Below, piece after piece: positions 62,171 to 64,000 of a stretch of 64,000 bases of DNA; the first letter of the stretch is position 1; each line of letters starts with the position of its first letter. This stretch comes from Bacillota bacterium. Lineage in GTDB: Bacteria; Bacillota; Sulfobacillia; RBS10-35; Bu92. The notes beneath the pieces are model-generated. The model worked only from the letters and a program-made list of their open reading frames with translations. It searched no databases and had not been told where the DNA came from. Location: the NCBI GenBank assembly GCA_014896375.1, contig JADBKN010000021.1:1-64000 (forward strand), written 5' to 3'. Both the position numbers and the translations under genes were made by a program.

Positions 62171-62455
62171 TCACGCCTCCCCGGTCTGAGCGCGCCGGGT
62201 CTCGGCGAGCTTCTGCAGGATGCCGGCCTTCGAGAGCAGCGCGCGCGCCGTCTCCGACGGCTGAGCACCGCGCTTCAACCACTCGATGGCGCGGTCCTCC
62301 TTGATGCTCAGCTCGACCGGCTCCGCCGAGGGGTTGTAGTAGCCGATCTCCTCGATGAAGCGGCCGTCGCGCGGCGAACGCGAGTCGGCGACGACGATGC
62401 GGTAGAACGGGTGCTTATGCGCACCCATGCGGCGAAGGCGGATCTTCACGGCCAT
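62171..62455 (-). CDS. rpsP: 30S ribosomal protein S16
   Basis: 94 residues. [40 protein letters not shown] and [20 protein letters not shown] are diagnostic. Good ribosome site (GGAGGTG). Confidence 0.97.
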   Translation of the reverse strand: MAVKIRLRRMGAHKHPFYRIVVADSRSPRDGRFIEEIGYYNPSAEPVELSIKEDRAIEWLKRGAQPSETARALLSKAGILQKLAETRRAQTGEA

Positions 62456-62495
62456 GGCTTCACCTCCTTCAAAGGGTGGGCGGCGCCCGCCGGCC

Positions 62496-63830
62496 TCAGC
62501 GGCCGAACGGGAGCCGTCCCGGGTGCGGGCGCCGGCCCGGGCGGGACATCATCCGCATGAGCTTGCGCAGCTCCTCGAACTGTTTCAACAGGCGGTTCAC
62601 GTCCTGCACCTGGGTGCCGGAACCGCGGGCGATGCGCCGCTTGCGGCTGCCGTCGATGATCTGCGGCCGCCGCCGCTCCTCGGGCGTCATCGAGCGGATG
62701 ATCGCCTCGACCCGCGAGAGTTCGCGCTCATCGAGCCCCGCGCCGCGCAGCTGGCGCAGCTGGCCCATGCCCGGCAGCATGCCGAGGATCTGCTCAAGAG
62801 GGCCCATGCGGCGCAGCTGCTGCATCTGGTCGAGAAAGTCTTCAAGCGTGAACTCGGCGCTGCGCAGCCTCGCCTCCAGCGCGCGCGTCTTGTCCGCATC
62901 CACGGCGGCCTGCGCGCGCTCGATGAGCGTGAGCACGTCGCCCATCCCCAGGATGCGGGAGGCCATGCGGTCCGGGTGGAAGGGCTCAAGGGCCTCCGGC
63001 TTCTCGCCCACCCCGGCGAACTTGATCGGCCGGCCGGTCACGGCGCGCACCGAGAGGGCCGCGCCGCCGCGCGCGTCGCCGTCGAGCTTCGTCAGGATGA
63101 TGCCCGTCACGGGCAGCCGCGAGCAGAAGCCCTCCGCCACGCTCACCGCATCCTGGCCGGTCATGGCGTCGACGACGAGAAGCGTCTCGTGCGGCCGGCA
63201 GAGCGCGTGCAGGCGCAGCAGCTCCTCCATCAGCTCCTCGTCCACGTGCAGGCGGCCGGCGGTGTCGATGAGCACGGCGTCGCGCCCGGTGCGCTCGGCC
63301 TCCTCCAGCGAGGCGGCCGCGATGGCCTCCGGCACGGCGCCGTCGCGGCGGAAGACGGGGATCTCCAGCGCGCGGCCGAGCTTCTCCAGTTGGTCCGCCG
63401 CCGCGGGGCGCTGCACGTCCGCCGCCACAAGCAACGGGCGCTTGCCCTGCCGCTTAAGGTGCAGGCCGAGCTTGGCCGTGGTCGTCGTCTTGCCGGAGCC
63501 CTGCAGGCCCACCATGAGCACGACGAGCGGCGGCTTCGGGGCGGCCGCGAGCCGCGCCTCCGCCCCCTCGCCGAGGAGACGCGCGAGCTCCTCATGGACG
63601 ATCTTGACGACCTGCTGCGCGGGGGTGAGGCTTTGCAGGACCTCCTGGCCCACGGCGCGCTGGCGCACGCGCTCCACGAAGTCCCGCACCACCTTAAAGT
63701 GCACGTCCGCCTCAAGGAGCGCCAGCCGGATCTCCCGCAGCGCCGCCTGCACGTCCTCCTCGCTGAGGCGGCCGCGGCCGCGCAGGCGCGCGAAGACGCC
63801 CTGCAAGCGCTCCGTCAGGCCCTCGAACAC
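62496..63830 (-). CDS. ffh: Signal recognition particle protein Ffh
   Basis: 444 residues. N domain, GTPase domain ([60 protein letters not shown]) and Met-rich M domain ([40 protein letters not shown]). GTG start after GGAGGGGTGA. Confidence 0.98.
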   Translation of the reverse strand: MFEGLTERLQGVFARLRGRGRLSEEDVQAALREIRLALLEADVHFKVVRDFVERVRQRAVGQEVLQSLTPAQQVVKIVHEELARLLGEGAEARLAAAPKPPLVVLMVGLQGSGKTTTTAKLGLHLKRQGKRPLLVAADVQRPAAADQLEKLGRALEIPVFRRDGAVPEAIAAASLEEAERTGRDAVLIDTAGRLHVDEELMEELLRLHALCRPHETLLVVDAMTGQDAVSVAEGFCSRLPVTGIILTKLDGDARGGAALSVRAVTGRPIKFAGVGEKPEALEPFHPDRMASRILGMGDVLTLIERAQAAVDADKTRALEARLRSAEFTLEDFLDQMQQLRRMGPLEQILGMLPGMGQLRQLRGAGLDERELSRVEAIIRSMTPEERRRPQIIDGSRKRRIARGSGTQVQDVNRLLKQFEELRKLMRMMSRPGRRPHPGRLPFGR

Positions 63831-63861
63831 CGCTCTTCACCCCTCCGGCCGCCGCGCGGCC

Positions 63862-64000
63862 TCATTCTTCAAGAAGGCGGTAGACGATCCGCTCCGCCCT
63901 CCGCACGCGGTCGAGCGCGGGCGCGGCGAAGTCCGCGCCATGCCCGTCGAGCGCCTCCACAAGCTCCCGCCGCAGGCCCTCCAGCTCCGCGGAGAGCGCT
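63862..64000 (-). CDS. C-terminal end of a protein, probably YlxM, partial at the right window edge
   Basis: The frame enters from the right edge and ends at TGA 63862. The 45 visible residues are helical and end DRVRRAERIVYRLLEE. The ylxM gene, encoding a small helix-turn-helix protein, is the usual upstream neighbour of ffh. The visible end is too short for certain identification. Confidence 0.45.
   Translation of the reverse strand, partial: ALSAELEGLRRELVEALDGHGADFAAPALDRVRRAERIVYRLLEE

Overview
The window is about 70% GC and is coding almost throughout. Nearly all genes lie on the minus strand, in short-spaced or ATGA/GTGA-overlapping cascades. Gene content and order, read on the minus strand from right to left, match the Bacillota core segment known from Bacillus subtilis (ffh to polC). 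That segment runs ffh, rpsP, KH protein, rimM, trmD, rplS, lepB, rbgA, rnhB, yraN, (comM), dprA, topA, trmFO, xerC/codV, hslV, hslU, flagellar operon, rpsB, tsf, pyrH, frr, uppS, cdsA, dxr, rseP, polC. A Gram-positive PolC replicase and a high-GC genome with many GTG/TTG starts suggest a deep-branching, motile, high-GC Bacillota of the Thermaerobacter/Symbiobacterium/Limnochorda kind. The species cannot be named from the sequence alone.

Right part (64000 to about 47200): signal recognition particle protein and ribosome/tRNA maturation genes come first, then signal peptidase, RbgA and RNase HII. Next are YraN, an IscA-like protein, a ComM-type AAA protein turned to the plus strand, a two-gene ABC exporter, DprA and topoisomerase I. 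Between dprA and topA sits a plus-strand pair, a class II aldolase-like protein and a zinc-dependent alcohol dehydrogenase. It looks inserted, and topA has its own promoter.

Middle part (47200 to 19700): trmFO-xerC-hslV-hslU is followed by a flagellar basal body/hook/export operon (flgB to flhG, then the motility sigma factor). codY, which sits between hslU and flgB in B. subtilis, is absent. Its place is taken by a leader holding a near-consensus GEMM-I cyclic-di-GMP riboswitch followed by an intrinsic terminator. At the far end of the operon FlhG is fused to a YcgR-type PilZ protein, so c-di-GMP seems to be read at both ends of the same operon. flgD and all che genes are missing from it. 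FliK and a TIGR02530-type flagellar protein share one reading frame. FlhF and FlhG lack several residues used for GTPase switching.

Left part (19700 to 1): rpsB-tsf-pyrH-frr-uppS-cdsA and dxr-rseP-ispG link translation to undecaprenyl phosphate synthesis and intramembrane proteolysis. A glycosyltransferase, an MgtC-like protein and polC follow. PolC ends about 100 residues early, just after the conserved Lys-Glu-x-Asn segment. The downstream space holds three overlapping genes of one unrecognised family: an XRE-type helix-turn-helix followed by a shared C-terminal module. This is either a real insertion/rearrangement into polC or an assembly chimera, and the triplet is the best candidate here for an undescribed system.
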